A DNA stretch of 37,316 bases from a gamma proteobacterium L18 (GTDB taxonomy: Bacteria > Pseudomonadota > Gammaproteobacteria > Pseudomonadales > Pseudomonadaceae). The translations under genes and the position numbers were made by a program. Below the pieces are notes generated by a model. The model worked only from the letters and a program-made list of their open reading frames with translations, made no database searches and was not told the DNA's origin. Of this stretch, positions 29,538 to 37,316 are shown in pieces. The stretch lies in NCBI GenBank assembly GCA_000497835.1, contig KI547174.1, positions 81,609 through 118,924 on the forward strand, given 5' to 3'. How positions within the stretch are numbered: the stretch's first letter is position 1; every line of letters starts with the position of its first letter.

Positions 29538-31114
29538 GGCTGCACCCAGGTGTCGAAGAACTGCAGCCGCGAGGACGCCTCATAGTGCAGGCCATTGACG
29601 TTGGTGGCGTGGGCCAGCACGGTGGCCAGTTCGATCAGGGCGATGGCGTGCCCCTCCTCCAGCAGGCGTTGGCTGGCCTGATCGATCAGCGTTTGACGCT
29701 GGCCAGGGTCCAGGGTGGCCGCCGAGTCGGCCAGCACCCGGTCGATGTCCCCCGGCTGGCGCACGCTGACGTTGTAGCCCGGCGCCTGGAACACGGTGCG
29801 CAGCACGTCCGGGTCGGCGCGGGTCAGGTTGAGGAAGCGCACGCTGTAGTCACCGCCCGCCTGGGTCGCCGTGACCTGGCTGAGGGTGGTCTTGTTCAGG
29901 CGCAGTTCGATGCCCACTTGGCGCAGTTGCTGCTGCACCAGCTCCAAGATCGGCACCTGCTGCCAATAGTCGAGCTTGAACGACAGCCGCTGGCCGTCCT
30001 TGACCCGGATACCGTCGCTGCCCGGCACCCACCCCGCGTCATCCAGCAAGCGCTTGGCGCCCGCGTCGTCATGGGCCAGCAGCGTTGAATAGTCGTGATA
30101 CAACGGCGTACTGCTGGCCAGCAACGCCGTGGCCACCTGCTGGTAGCGCGAGATGATCGGCTTGAACTGCTGGCGGTCGATGGCCTTGTTCAACGCCTGG
30201 CGCACGCGCACATCGCTGAACAAGGGCGTCGACTCATTGGGCGCCAGGATAAACACCACGCCGGGGTTGGCGCGGCTGAGGATCGGCAGTTTCTGCGCTT
30301 GCAGCGCCGCCTCGTCTTGCGGCGCAACGCTGGTGTTGACGTCGATCTGGCCCGACACCAGGCTGCCCAGGCGCACGCCCGATTCAGGGATGATCAGGAA
30401 GTCGAGGCCGTCCAGCCAGGCCTTGCCCTGATGCGCCGCCAGGGATGAGGGCCAGTGATAATCCTCGCGCCGGCTCAGCGACACCACCTGGTTGTGCACG
30501 AACGACTTGACCACGAACGGCCCGGAGCCCACCAGCTCGCCCTGGCAACGCTGGGCCGAGGGCAGCGCCAGGGTACGGGCGGCGAACAGGCCCAGGCTCA
30601 TGGTCGAGGTGGCCTGCAGGAACTGCGCATTGGGCTGGGCAAACCGCACCACCACGGTATGGGCATCGGGGGTATCGATGCCTTGCAGGCCCGCCAGGTA
30701 CGTGGAGCCCAGAATCGCCTTGGCGCCCAGGTCGACGATGCCCTGCAGGTTGGCCTTGACTGCGGCCGCATCCAGCACCGAGCCGTCGCTGAAGGTCACG
30801 CCGTCGCGCAGGTGGAAGGTGAACCGCCGCGAGTCCGGCGACACCTCCCAGCGCTCGGCCAGCCACGGTTTGATGGCGCCGCTGGCCGGGTCCTGATCGG
30901 TCAGCGAATCCACCAGTTGCCGGCCGACATTGAGCGCGGTGTTGTTGCCCGCCTGCTGTGGGTCGATGCACTGCGGATCGCCGTCCAGCGCGACTTTCAA
31001 TACTCCGCCGCTGTGAGGCGAGCTGGAGGTTTGGGTGGCAGGTGCCTTGGCCTCGCCACAGGCGCTCAGCGCCAGCGCCAGCAAGCACAACGCGAAGGGA
31101 CGCATCCGGCTCAT
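29534..31114 (-). CDS. Substrate-binding lipoprotein, SBP_bac_5 (Opp/Dpp) family
   Basis: 526 aa with a lipoprotein signal peptide (LALSAC, lipid-anchored Cys19). The family opening GGVLKVALDGDPQCIDPQ and the later LAERWEVSPDSRRFTFHLRD are clear. Members bind peptides, nickel complexes, heme, or metal chelates such as the EDTA-binding EppA of the EDTA-degrading strain BNC1. The ligand here is unknown. It is coupled by ATGA overlaps to the monooxygenase before it and the permease after it. A transporter inserted straight after an oxygenase gene suggests that the imported compound is the oxygenase's substrate. Confidence 0.9.
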   Translation of the reverse strand: MSRMRPFALCLLALALSACGEAKAPATQTSSSPHSGGVLKVALDGDPQCIDPQQAGNNTALNVGRQLVDSLTDQDPASGAIKPWLAERWEVSPDSRRFTFHLRDGVTFSDGSVLDAAAVKANLQGIVDLGAKAILGSTYLAGLQGIDTPDAHTVVVRFAQPNAQFLQATSTMSLGLFAARTLALPSAQRCQGELVGSGPFVVKSFVHNQVVSLSRREDYHWPSSLAAHQGKAWLDGLDFLIIPESGVRLGSLVSGQIDVNTSVAPQDEAALQAQKLPILSRANPGVVFILAPNESTPLFSDVRVRQALNKAIDRQQFKPIISRYQQVATALLASSTPLYHDYSTLLAHDDAGAKRLLDDAGWVPGSDGIRVKDGQRLSFKLDYWQQVPILELVQQQLRQVGIELRLNKTTLSQVTATQAGGDYSVRFLNLTRADPDVLRTVFQAPGYNVSVRQPGDIDRVLADSAATLDPGQRQTLIDQASQRLLEEGHAIALIELATVLAHATNVNGLHYEASSRLQFFDTWVQP

Positions 31115-32463
31115 GAACGGCCCCCGGCGCTGCGCGCATGGCGGTTGGCAATGAACGGCAGCCCCAGGTTGTCGCGCAGGGTCTGGCCTTGATATTCCTC
31201 GCGGAACAGACCACGGCGTTGCAGCTCCGGCACCACGAGTTCGGCGAAGTCAGCGATGCCCTGATGCAACCCGGAGAACATCACATTGAAGCCGTCCGCC
31301 GCGCCACCTTCGAACCATTCCTGGAAGTCATCGGCGATGCTTTGCGGCGTGCCGATCAGGATGCGATGGCCGCCCGCCGTGAGCTTGTTGAACAGTTGGC
31401 GCACCGTGGGTCGCTCGCGGCGGATCAGCTCGAACACTAGCTTCTGGCGGCTCTTGTGGGTGTTGGTGTCGAACTGCTCGGGGGGCAGCGGCACCACTGC
31501 GTCGAACGGCAGTTCGGAGAGGTCGAAACCCAGACTGGTGAAGCGCGAGATCGAGCGCAGGAACGACGGCGCGTCCAACAATGCCTGCTGTTGGTCGTAG
31601 CGCGCCTGGGCCTCTTCCAGGGTGCGGCCGACGATGGGCGACACGCCCGGCAGCACTTTCAGGTGCTCGGGGTCGCGCCCCAATTCAAGGGCCCGCTGCT
31701 TGATTTCGTCATAGAACGCCCGGCCCTGCTCCACGGTGTGCTGGGCCGTGAAGATCAGCTCGCCGGCACGCACGGCCAGGGCGCGCCCGGCATCGGAGGA
31801 ACCGGCCTGGGCAATCACCGGGTAGCCCTGGGGCGAGCGCGCCGCGTTCAGCGGCCCGCGCACCTGGAAGTGCTTGCCGTGGTGGTCCAGCACGTGCAGC
31901 TTGTCGGTGTCCAGGAAACGCCCGCTGGCCTTGTCCTGGACAAAGGCATCGTCCTCCCAGCTGTCCCACAGGCCAGTGACCACGTCATAGAACTCCTCGG
32001 CGCGGTCGTAGCGGTCGGCGTGCAGCACGTGGGCGTCACGGTTGAAGTTCTCGCCGCCGCCCAGCGAGGTCACCAGATTCCAGCCCACCCGGCCGCCGCT
32101 GAGGTGGTCGATGTTGGCGAACTTGCGCGCCAGGTTATAGGGCTCGTTGTAGGTGGTGCTGGCGGTGCCGATCAGGCCGATGCGCTGGGTGGCCAGGGCC
32201 AGCGCCGGCAGCAGGATCAGCGGGTCCCAGCGCACGCTGTTGGGGCCGTGGGCCAGCACGTCGAGGTCGGTATCGACATTGACCGTGTCATTGAAAAACA
32301 CCGCGTGGAAGCGCGCCGCTTCAAGCGTCTGCGCCACCCAGCGAAAGTGCTCGAAGTCGCGAAACGAGTCCTTGGCCGCCGAGGGCTGGCGCCAGGCCGC
32401 ACCCATGATGCCGGCACTGGGGATGAAGGCGCCCAGGATGATCTGCTTGCGGGAAGTACCCAT
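31111..32463 (-). CDS. FMN-dependent monooxygenase, NtaA/SnaA/DszA (LLM) family
   Basis: 450 aa, the usual length. Family landmarks are an N-terminal ILGAFIPSAGIMGAAWRQP, GLIGTASTTYNEPYNLARKF, the LSGGRVGWNLVTS segment, HPVIAQAGSS-like YPVIAQAGSSDAGRALAV, and a late GTPQSIADDFQEWFEGGAAD. Such enzymes use FMNH2 from a separate reductase to cleave C-N bonds (nitrilotriacetate, EDTA) or C-S bonds (dibenzothiophene sulfone, dimethyl sulfide). No flavin reductase gene is in the window, so it must be supplied elsewhere. Cytoplasmic. It starts 10 bp after the TonB receptor gene. Confidence 0.9.
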   Translation of the reverse strand: MGTSRKQIILGAFIPSAGIMGAAWRQPSAAKDSFRDFEHFRWVAQTLEAARFHAVFFNDTVNVDTDLDVLAHGPNSVRWDPLILLPALALATQRIGLIGTASTTYNEPYNLARKFANIDHLSGGRVGWNLVTSLGGGENFNRDAHVLHADRYDRAEEFYDVVTGLWDSWEDDAFVQDKASGRFLDTDKLHVLDHHGKHFQVRGPLNAARSPQGYPVIAQAGSSDAGRALAVRAGELIFTAQHTVEQGRAFYDEIKQRALELGRDPEHLKVLPGVSPIVGRTLEEAQARYDQQQALLDAPSFLRSISRFTSLGFDLSELPFDAVVPLPPEQFDTNTHKSRQKLVFELIRRERPTVRQLFNKLTAGGHRILIGTPQSIADDFQEWFEGGAADGFNVMFSGLHQGIADFAELVVPELQRRGLFREEYQGQTLRDNLGLPFIANRHARSAGGRS

Positions 32464-32473
32464 GTGCCGCTCC

Positions 32474-34930
32474 TTAGAAGTTGTAGGTCAGGCGCGTGTA
32501 CCAGAAGCCGCCGTAGGGGTCGAAGGGCTCGATGCTGCCGAACTTGGGGAAGCCGTTGACGTCGCCCTGGGGGTAGGCGTTGTTGTCGGCGCGCACGTCG
32601 AACAGGTTGTTGGCGCCCACCGCCACGCTGAAGTCCTTGGTGACCGCGTAGGCCACTTCCAGGTCGGTAAGCCACTTGGCGCCGTAGGTCACGTCGTACT
32701 GCGGGTTGGTGTCGCGGGCGGTGACCTTGTCGTAGCGGGTCACGGCACCGGTGACGGTGAAGTTGCCGATGTCCCACACGCTGCTCAAAATCAGCTTGGT
32801 CTTGGGGTTGGCCACGGTCAGGTAGCCCTGGGCCACACGATCGAACAGCGCCAGGTTGCTGCCGGCGGCCGTGAGCGCTGCGGGCGTGGACTTGATGCTG
32901 TCGATCTGGGTCTGGTTCCAGTTGAAGGCCAGGCCGTACTTGACCCGGCCGTAGGCGCCGTAGTCGACCTTGTAGTCGGTAACCAGGTCCAGGCCGCGGG
33001 TGGTGGTGTCGGCGGCGTTGGTGAAGTATTTGACCTGGTAACCGGGCTTGTAGCCGTTGGCGACCAGGATCTGGTTGACGCCTGCGCCCGAGAGGAAACC
33101 GGTCAGCGCAATGCGGTCGTCGATCTTGATCTGGTAGGCGTCCAGGGTCACGCTGGCGGCCTGGATCGGCTGCCAGGTGAACCCCAGGCTGATGTTCTGC
33201 GACTTCTCGGGCTTGAGGTCGGTGGCACCCAGGGCGCGGGCCAGGGCCGAGTCGACGCGGGCGGTCTTGGCCTCGACGAACTGCGACACGCCGTTGACCG
33301 AGGTGTACTGGTTGGCCGTCTGCGCGTACACCGACTGCGACAGCGATGGCGCGCGGAAGCCGTTGCTCAGGGTGCCGCGCAGGGCGAAGGTGGGGGTCAG
33401 GTCGTAACGCAGCGACAGCTTGCCGCTGGTGGTGGTGCCCGAACCGTCGTCGTAGCCCTCGAAGCGCCCCGCCGCGCCCACGTACAGTTTCTCGAAGGGG
33501 TTGAAGCCCACGTCCAGGTAGCTGGCGTAGCTGTTGCGGCTGGCCTGACCGGCGTCCTCCGGGGTCAGGGTAATGGCGCCCTGGGCGCCCACCGCCGCCG
33601 GCTGCCCGGCCAGTGGGCCGCTGGGGTAGATGTAGCCGCCGTTGATGTACGACAGCGGGTCATCGGACTCGGTCTTGTAGCGCTCGTGCCGGTGTTCCAG
33701 GCCCCAGGACACCTGCGCCGGCTTGCTCAGGCCGACGTCGAAGGCGCGGGTGAAGTCCAGGTTATTGGTCCACTGGTCGAAGGTGCTGCTGTAGGTGTCG
33801 AAGTGCGTGGGGCTGCTGGGCCCCAATGAGGCGTTGAGGGTTTCGTCGGCGCCCGACTGGGCATCGTCGCGGCCAAAGGTGCTGCTCAGGTCCCAGTTCC
33901 AGCCGGCCACCTGCCCCTTGGCGCCGGCGGCGGCCTGGTAGTCGTCCTCCACCAGGGTGTAGAACGGCGCGGTGCCGTCCGGGTAGATCTGCGGGATGAT
34001 GTTGGTGGAGTTGGGGCGACGGTAGTTCTGCCCGCCGCGCGCGTCGCGGTGGCTGTAGGTGGAGAACGAGTACAGGGTCACATCGTCCAGCGGCAGTTCG
34101 GCGTTGTAGGCGACCTTGATGTCTTTGATTTTGGGCAGGCCGTTTTTCTGTACGTCGCGGTCGGCGGTGGCATCGCGCGGGTCGGCGCTGCCGTCGGCCT
34201 GCTTGTAGTAGAAGCTGCCGGTGGCGTCGCGCGAGCGCACCGCCGTCTGCTGCGATTTGGCATCCAGCGACAGGTTGAAGAAGCCATCGTTGGGCAGCGT
34301 GAAACCCTGGTTGTAGGTTTGCCGCAGGATGGCCCCGTCACCTTTCTCCGGATAATCGCCGTAGGAGGTGCTGACCGAGCCGCCGTGGTCCTGCTGTTTG
34401 AGGATGATGTTGATCACCCCGGCAATGGCGTCCGAGCCGTACTGCGCCGAGGCGCCGTCGCGCAGCACCTCGATATGGTCAACGGCGCTGACCGGAATCA
34501 TGTCCAGGTCCACCGGGTTGGTGCCGTAGGCGGCGGTGGAGTCGAGGTTGATCACCGCGCTGTTGTGGCGGCGCTTGCCGTTGACCAGCACCAGCACGTT
34601 GGAGCCGTTGAGGCCGCGCAGGCTGTAGGGCCGGGCGATGCTGTCGTTGGAGCTGCCCGAGGGCCGTTGCGAGAACGACGGCAGGGCTTTTTGCAGGGCG
34701 CCGCGCAGGCTGCCGCTGCCGGTGTTTTCAAGCTGCTGGCCGCTGATCACGTCGATCGGCGCGGGGCTGCTGGTCACGGTGCGCGACTCGCTGCCCCGCG
34801 AACCGGTCACCACCACCGTGTCCAGGGTGTCATCGGCGCTGGCGGCGAACGCCGGTTGCAGGGCGTAGCCGGCCAGCAGCAGGGGCGCGAAACGCAGCCC
34901 CGACAAAGAGGATTTCAGCTTCATGGGCAT
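32474..34930 (-). CDS. Large TonB-dependent receptor of the minus-strand operon
   Basis: 818 aa with a signal peptide (LRFAPLLLAGYALQPAFA), then DDTLDTVVVTGSRGSESR as TonB box and linker. The plug (about 55-175) has YSLRGLNGSNVLVLVNGKRR and DGASAQYGSDAIAGVINIIL, which belongs to the CirA/iron-complex or non-siderophore group rather than the FhuE type. The barrel ends in RLTYNF. The ATG directly follows the stop of the preceding SsuA-like gene (TGAATG), so it is coupled; a second ATG lies two codons in. As part of this operon it most likely brings the same compound across the outer membrane. Confidence 0.88.
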   Translation of the reverse strand: MPMKLKSSLSGLRFAPLLLAGYALQPAFAASADDTLDTVVVTGSRGSESRTVTSSPAPIDVISGQQLENTGSGSLRGALQKALPSFSQRPSGSSNDSIARPYSLRGLNGSNVLVLVNGKRRHNSAVINLDSTAAYGTNPVDLDMIPVSAVDHIEVLRDGASAQYGSDAIAGVINIILKQQDHGGSVSTSYGDYPEKGDGAILRQTYNQGFTLPNDGFFNLSLDAKSQQTAVRSRDATGSFYYKQADGSADPRDATADRDVQKNGLPKIKDIKVAYNAELPLDDVTLYSFSTYSHRDARGGQNYRRPNSTNIIPQIYPDGTAPFYTLVEDDYQAAAGAKGQVAGWNWDLSSTFGRDDAQSGADETLNASLGPSSPTHFDTYSSTFDQWTNNLDFTRAFDVGLSKPAQVSWGLEHRHERYKTESDDPLSYINGGYIYPSGPLAGQPAAVGAQGAITLTPEDAGQASRNSYASYLDVGFNPFEKLYVGAAGRFEGYDDGSGTTTSGKLSLRYDLTPTFALRGTLSNGFRAPSLSQSVYAQTANQYTSVNGVSQFVEAKTARVDSALARALGATDLKPEKSQNISLGFTWQPIQAASVTLDAYQIKIDDRIALTGFLSGAGVNQILVANGYKPGYQVKYFTNAADTTTRGLDLVTDYKVDYGAYGRVKYGLAFNWNQTQIDSIKSTPAALTAAGSNLALFDRVAQGYLTVANPKTKLILSSVWDIGNFTVTGAVTRYDKVTARDTNPQYDVTYGAKWLTDLEVAYAVTKDFSVAVGANNLFDVRADNNAYPQGDVNGFPKFGSIEPFDPYGGFWYTRLTYNF

Positions 34931-35887
34931 TCAACTGTTCAAAAGATGATGGAAGTCGTCACGCCACAGCGGTCGCACGTCGACGGCCTGGCGCAGTAAT
35001 TGGTTGGCGTAGAACAGGTCGGCGACCTGCTGCTGCGAGGCGATGGCCGCGTCGTCGATGGGCACCAGTTGCGCCGGTTGGCTGCGGCGCTGGAACTGCT
35101 GCAGGTACAGCTGCCGGTCGATACCGGTGAGCTTCGCGCTGCGCGTGGCCCAGGCGTCCGGATGGTTTTGTACCCAGGCCCAGGTGGCGCGCTCGCGTTG
35201 CAGGTAGTCGGCGATACGCGCGCGGCGCAGCGGGTCGGCCAGGGCGGCTTCGTTGGTGGCGATCAGGTAGTTGCCGGCGTATAAACCCTCGGTGCCCGGC
35301 AGCAGCTGGCCGTCCATCAGGGTCTCGACCTGCAGGCCGCTGATGCCGCCGGCCACCAGCGCGTCGATATGGCCGCTGCGGAAGGCGAACAACGCGTCCT
35401 GCATGGGCATGGGCACCGGCACCACATCGGCCAGCGACAGGCCGTGGTGGGCCAGCAGGTTGAGCAAATAGCACTGGGTGTTGGTGCCGCGCACAAAGCT
35501 CACGCGCTTGCCTTTCAGGTCGCTGACCTGGGCAATGCCGGCGTCCTTGCGCACCACCAGACGGGTCTCGTTGGCGTCGCCCTTGACCACGGCGATCAGC
35601 TTGATCGGCGCCTTGGAGGCGGCGGCGAACACTGGCGGGATCTCACTCATGTAGGCGTAGTCCAGGTGGTCGCTGGCCAGGGCTTCGATAACGATGCTGC
35701 CGCCAGCGATGTCGGCCCATTGCACCGGGTACGGCAGATCGCCCTGCCCCGCCAGGTCCATGAAGGAGCTGGCCAGGCCCTTGTAACGCCACACCCGCAA
35801 GGCCGGCTCGGCGGCCCAGGCCATGCGGTGACCGGCGCCCAGCAGCAGGCCCGCCTGCAACAGGCGTCGTCGAGAAAAGTTCGGCAT
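34931..35887 (-). CDS. SsuA/NMT1-like periplasmic binding protein, Tat-exported
   Basis: 318 aa with a twin-arginine signal (FSRRRLLQAGLLLGAGHRMA). The mature part fits aliphatic sulfonate/nitrate/taurine binding proteins: LAGQGDLPYPVQWADIAGGS, IVIEALASDHLDYAYM, DLKGKRVSFVRGTNTQCYLL and SGHIDALVAGG. Cognate SsuB/SsuC-type permease and ATPase genes are absent here; the only transporter in the operon is of the unrelated Opp class. Either it shares a distant Ssu-type transporter or it acts as a periplasmic sensor or buffer. It lies 9 bp after the aldolase gene and directly abuts the receptor gene. Confidence 0.85.
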   Translation of the reverse strand: MPNFSRRRLLQAGLLLGAGHRMAWAAEPALRVWRYKGLASSFMDLAGQGDLPYPVQWADIAGGSIVIEALASDHLDYAYMSEIPPVFAAASKAPIKLIAVVKGDANETRLVVRKDAGIAQVSDLKGKRVSFVRGTNTQCYLLNLLAHHGLSLADVVPVPMPMQDALFAFRSGHIDALVAGGISGLQVETLMDGQLLPGTEGLYAGNYLIATNEAALADPLRRARIADYLQRERATWAWVQNHPDAWATRSAKLTGIDRQLYLQQFQRRSQPAQLVPIDDAAIASQQQVADLFYANQLLRQAVDVRPLWRDDFHHLLNS

Positions 35888-35896
35888 GGCTAAGCC

Positions 35897-36721
35897 TCAG
35901 TCCAGCAGGTCGGGTTGTTCCAGGCGGATGCGGTCCCACAGCGGCAGGAAGTTCAGCCAGCTGAAGAATTCGTGGCGGGCCTTGTCGCTGGCGTCGCGCG
36001 GGTCGGCTTCAGGAACCACCGGCGTGCCGGCGCTGTAAGCCAGCAAGTGGGCGCGGGCGGTGTCGTCGGCGAGGATGAAGCGCCAGGCCGCGCTTTCCAC
36101 GCTGTGGCCCACGGTCCACAGGCCATGGTTCTGCCACACCAGCAGGTTGTTGTCGGCGAAGGTCTCGACGAAGGCCTGGCTGACCCGGTCGCGGTTCTGC
36201 TCCAGGCGGCCGTCGGCGGCGCGCAGGGCGTGGCGATCGAAGATCACCTGGTCATCGATGAAAGCGCCGGACTCAGCGGTAATCGGCTGGAACAGTTTGC
36301 CTTGGGAGGACCAGACACGGCCGTGAAAACCGTGCACATGGGCAATGCCGACCACCTCGGGGCGGGCCTTCTGCAGGTCGTAGTGCAACTCCAGGGCGCT
36401 GGTGTTGAGCACGCCCTCGCCCTCCACCACCTGGCCAGTGCCATCGACGCGCAGCAGGTGCGACACGCGGATCTGCGAGAACGGCACGCCCAGCGGGTTG
36501 ATCCAGTAATGGTCGGTGTGCACGGGGTCGCGGGCGGTGAAATGCCCCGCCACGCCGACCTCGAAGCCCAGCTGCGCGAACAGGCGGTAGGAGGCGGCCA
36601 GGCGCTGTTTGCGGTGCAGGCGCTCGGCGATCGGGTCTTGCTGGGTGACGGGCTGGGTCAGGGTCAGGCGGTTATCGGCATGGGGCAGGCCGTAGATGCT
36701 TTGGGGGTGTGCGTGGCTCAT
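35897..36721 (-). CDS. Class II aldolase/adducin-family protein
   Basis: 274 aa, a single class II aldolase domain. Metal ligands are visible in AHVHGFHG (His128, His130) and in WQNHGLWTVG (His199). The early GVAGHFTARDP matches the GNISxR-like glycine loop. Members are fuculose- or ribulose-phosphate-type aldolases or epimerases, but many related proteins act on unknown carbonyl compounds, and the GHFTARDP form is typical of the broader adducin-like group. It is the first gene of the operon, so it probably processes a product of the monooxygenase. The gene start has only a weak ribosome-binding site close to it. Confidence 0.85.
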   Translation of the reverse strand: MSHAHPQSIYGLPHADNRLTLTQPVTQQDPIAERLHRKQRLAASYRLFAQLGFEVGVAGHFTARDPVHTDHYWINPLGVPFSQIRVSHLLRVDGTGQVVEGEGVLNTSALELHYDLQKARPEVVGIAHVHGFHGRVWSSQGKLFQPITAESGAFIDDQVIFDRHALRAADGRLEQNRDRVSQAFVETFADNNLLVWQNHGLWTVGHSVESAAWRFILADDTARAHLLAYSAGTPVVPEADPRDASDKARHEFFSWLNFLPLWDRIRLEQPDLLD

Positions 36722-36912
36722 CGGGCAGACTCGGGTTGTCTCCTGCCTTGGGGCAGGTGCTTTGAGTGGCGCAGCCGGGTTCGCTGAGATGAGTCAGGGC
36801 GGCGGCGTTTTATTGGGGGCTCGAAGCAGTCGGTGGGTCAGGTTTGCATGGGGTGTCCCTCACGGATCAGGAAGCGGATAGGCTCTCCTCCACCGTGCGG
36901 GGGTCGGGATGG

Positions 36913-36965
36913 ACGCTTGGGGTCAAGCGTGTATCGACAATATTCGTCTAAGTATCAGGTGTAAA
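36913..36965 (-). promoter_or_regulatory. Candidate promoter of the eight-gene operon
   Basis: On the minus strand TTTACA (36965-36960) and TATTGT (36942-36937) are separated by exactly 17 bp, within an AT-rich island unlike its GC-rich surroundings. The transcript would begin near 36930, where a 7-bp hairpin ACGCTTG-GGGT-CAAGCGT lies (36930-36913), leaving a leader of about 210 nt. A second hairpin (CCTGCC-CCAA-GGCAGG, 36757-36742) overlaps a GGAG motif before the aldolase gene. No riboswitch class was recognised. Read by eye; moderate support. Confidence 0.5.
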
Positions 36966-37088
36966 ATCACGATTGGTTATATTGTAATTTATTTTTTATT
37001 AAAGTGGTTTTTGGTTATCAGGGAAATGCATTTTGTTGGGGTGAGTTGGGGGGGGCATGAAGGTGCTCGCCTTGAGGGTTTCCTCGTG

Positions 37089-37316
37089 CTTGAGACCGCG
37101 CGCCGCCCGCGCGGCGCTTCGCGGGCAGAGCCCGCTCCCACGTTTGTTTCGGGCCAGTTACGCCAGTCAGATCACCTCGACCGCCTTGGTGGCACCACCC
37201 CAAATCTGCAGTGAAAAAGCAAAGCGGACGAGGTGATGCCACAGACAAAACTGGCCCGAAACAAATGTAGGACCGGCCTCTGGCCGGGAAGCGCCGCGCG
37301 GGCGGCGCGCGATTGC
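37089..37316. repeat. ~228-bp imperfect palindromic element (family E), at window edge
   Basis: Same element as at 19001-19228 but in the opposite orientation: outer GCGCCGCCCGCGCGGCGC blocks, CGGGCCAGTT/AACTGGCCCG pairs, and a centre containing AAATCTGCAGTG. The inner blocks GATCACCTCGACCGCC and GCGGACGAGGTGAT also pair. The element reaches the last base of the window. The gap between it and the promoter holds no gene. Confidence 0.8.

Noticed and set aside
32153..33829. Plus-strand open frame of 558 codons
   Set aside because: It is antisense to the large TonB receptor; the Gly/Val-rich translation has no recognisable domain.

Overview
The window is GC-rich chromosomal DNA most like a Pseudomonas of the putida/fluorescens groups. 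The grounds are the dense short palindromic repeats, the codon use, and the gene types: several TonB-dependent receptors, an FecI-type sigma factor, Opp-type and sulfonate-type transport parts, and a periplasmic FAD/Fe-S/cytochrome c dehydrogenase. No rRNA, tRNA, CRISPR array or insertion sequence with a transposase was seen.

Layout. 1-2700 is a patchwork of repeats and small genes: a membrane-anchored hypothetical protein, a chain of three overlapping mini-genes (1076-1630), and a minus-strand module (1758-2237) with the layout of a phage P1/P4 C4-type antisense RNA, a short leader ORF and an 83-aa target gene. 2881-5267 holds a DJ-1/PfpI protein, a small Zn-ribbon-like protein and a DUF1835-type protein. 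5550-12109 is a tight six-gene plus-strand operon: a THI5/NMT1-like protein, an APH-type kinase, a rhodanese, a TonB receptor, a PnuC/PnuT permease and a HutC-type GntR regulator. A 16-bp operator of the HutC type overlaps the -35 box of its promoter. The set reads as self-regulated uptake and phosphorylation of thiamine or a related vitamin precursor.

12391-16750 is a divergent unit: an FecI-like ECF sigma factor without an FecR, facing a TonB receptor that lacks a signalling domain and is coupled to a secreted M19 dipeptidase. A peptide or peptide-containing ligand is likely. 17398-18942 pairs a thioredoxin-fold peroxiredoxin-like protein with a TauD-type dioxygenase. 19711-23573 encodes a three-subunit periplasmic dehydrogenase of the gluconate dehydrogenase class. 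23908-26016 is a TonB siderophore-type receptor whose signal peptide has been replaced by one arm of a 324-bp inverted repeat.

26132-36721 is a minus-strand eight-gene operon, in transcription order: class II aldolase, SsuA-like Tat binding protein, TonB receptor, NtaA/SnaA/DszA-type flavin monooxygenase, Opp-type lipoprotein, two permeases and a double ATPase. It looks like a complete outer-membrane-to-cytoplasm route for an organosulfur or chelate-like compound, with an oxidative enzyme to break it down.

Repeats matter more than usual here. At least six palindromic families occur, often abutting stop codons, and in three genes they appear to have rewritten a protein terminus. The strongest leads are the C4-like antisense RNA module, the GntR-controlled vitamin operon, the orphan sigma/receptor/dipeptidase unit and the minus-strand import/monooxygenase operon.
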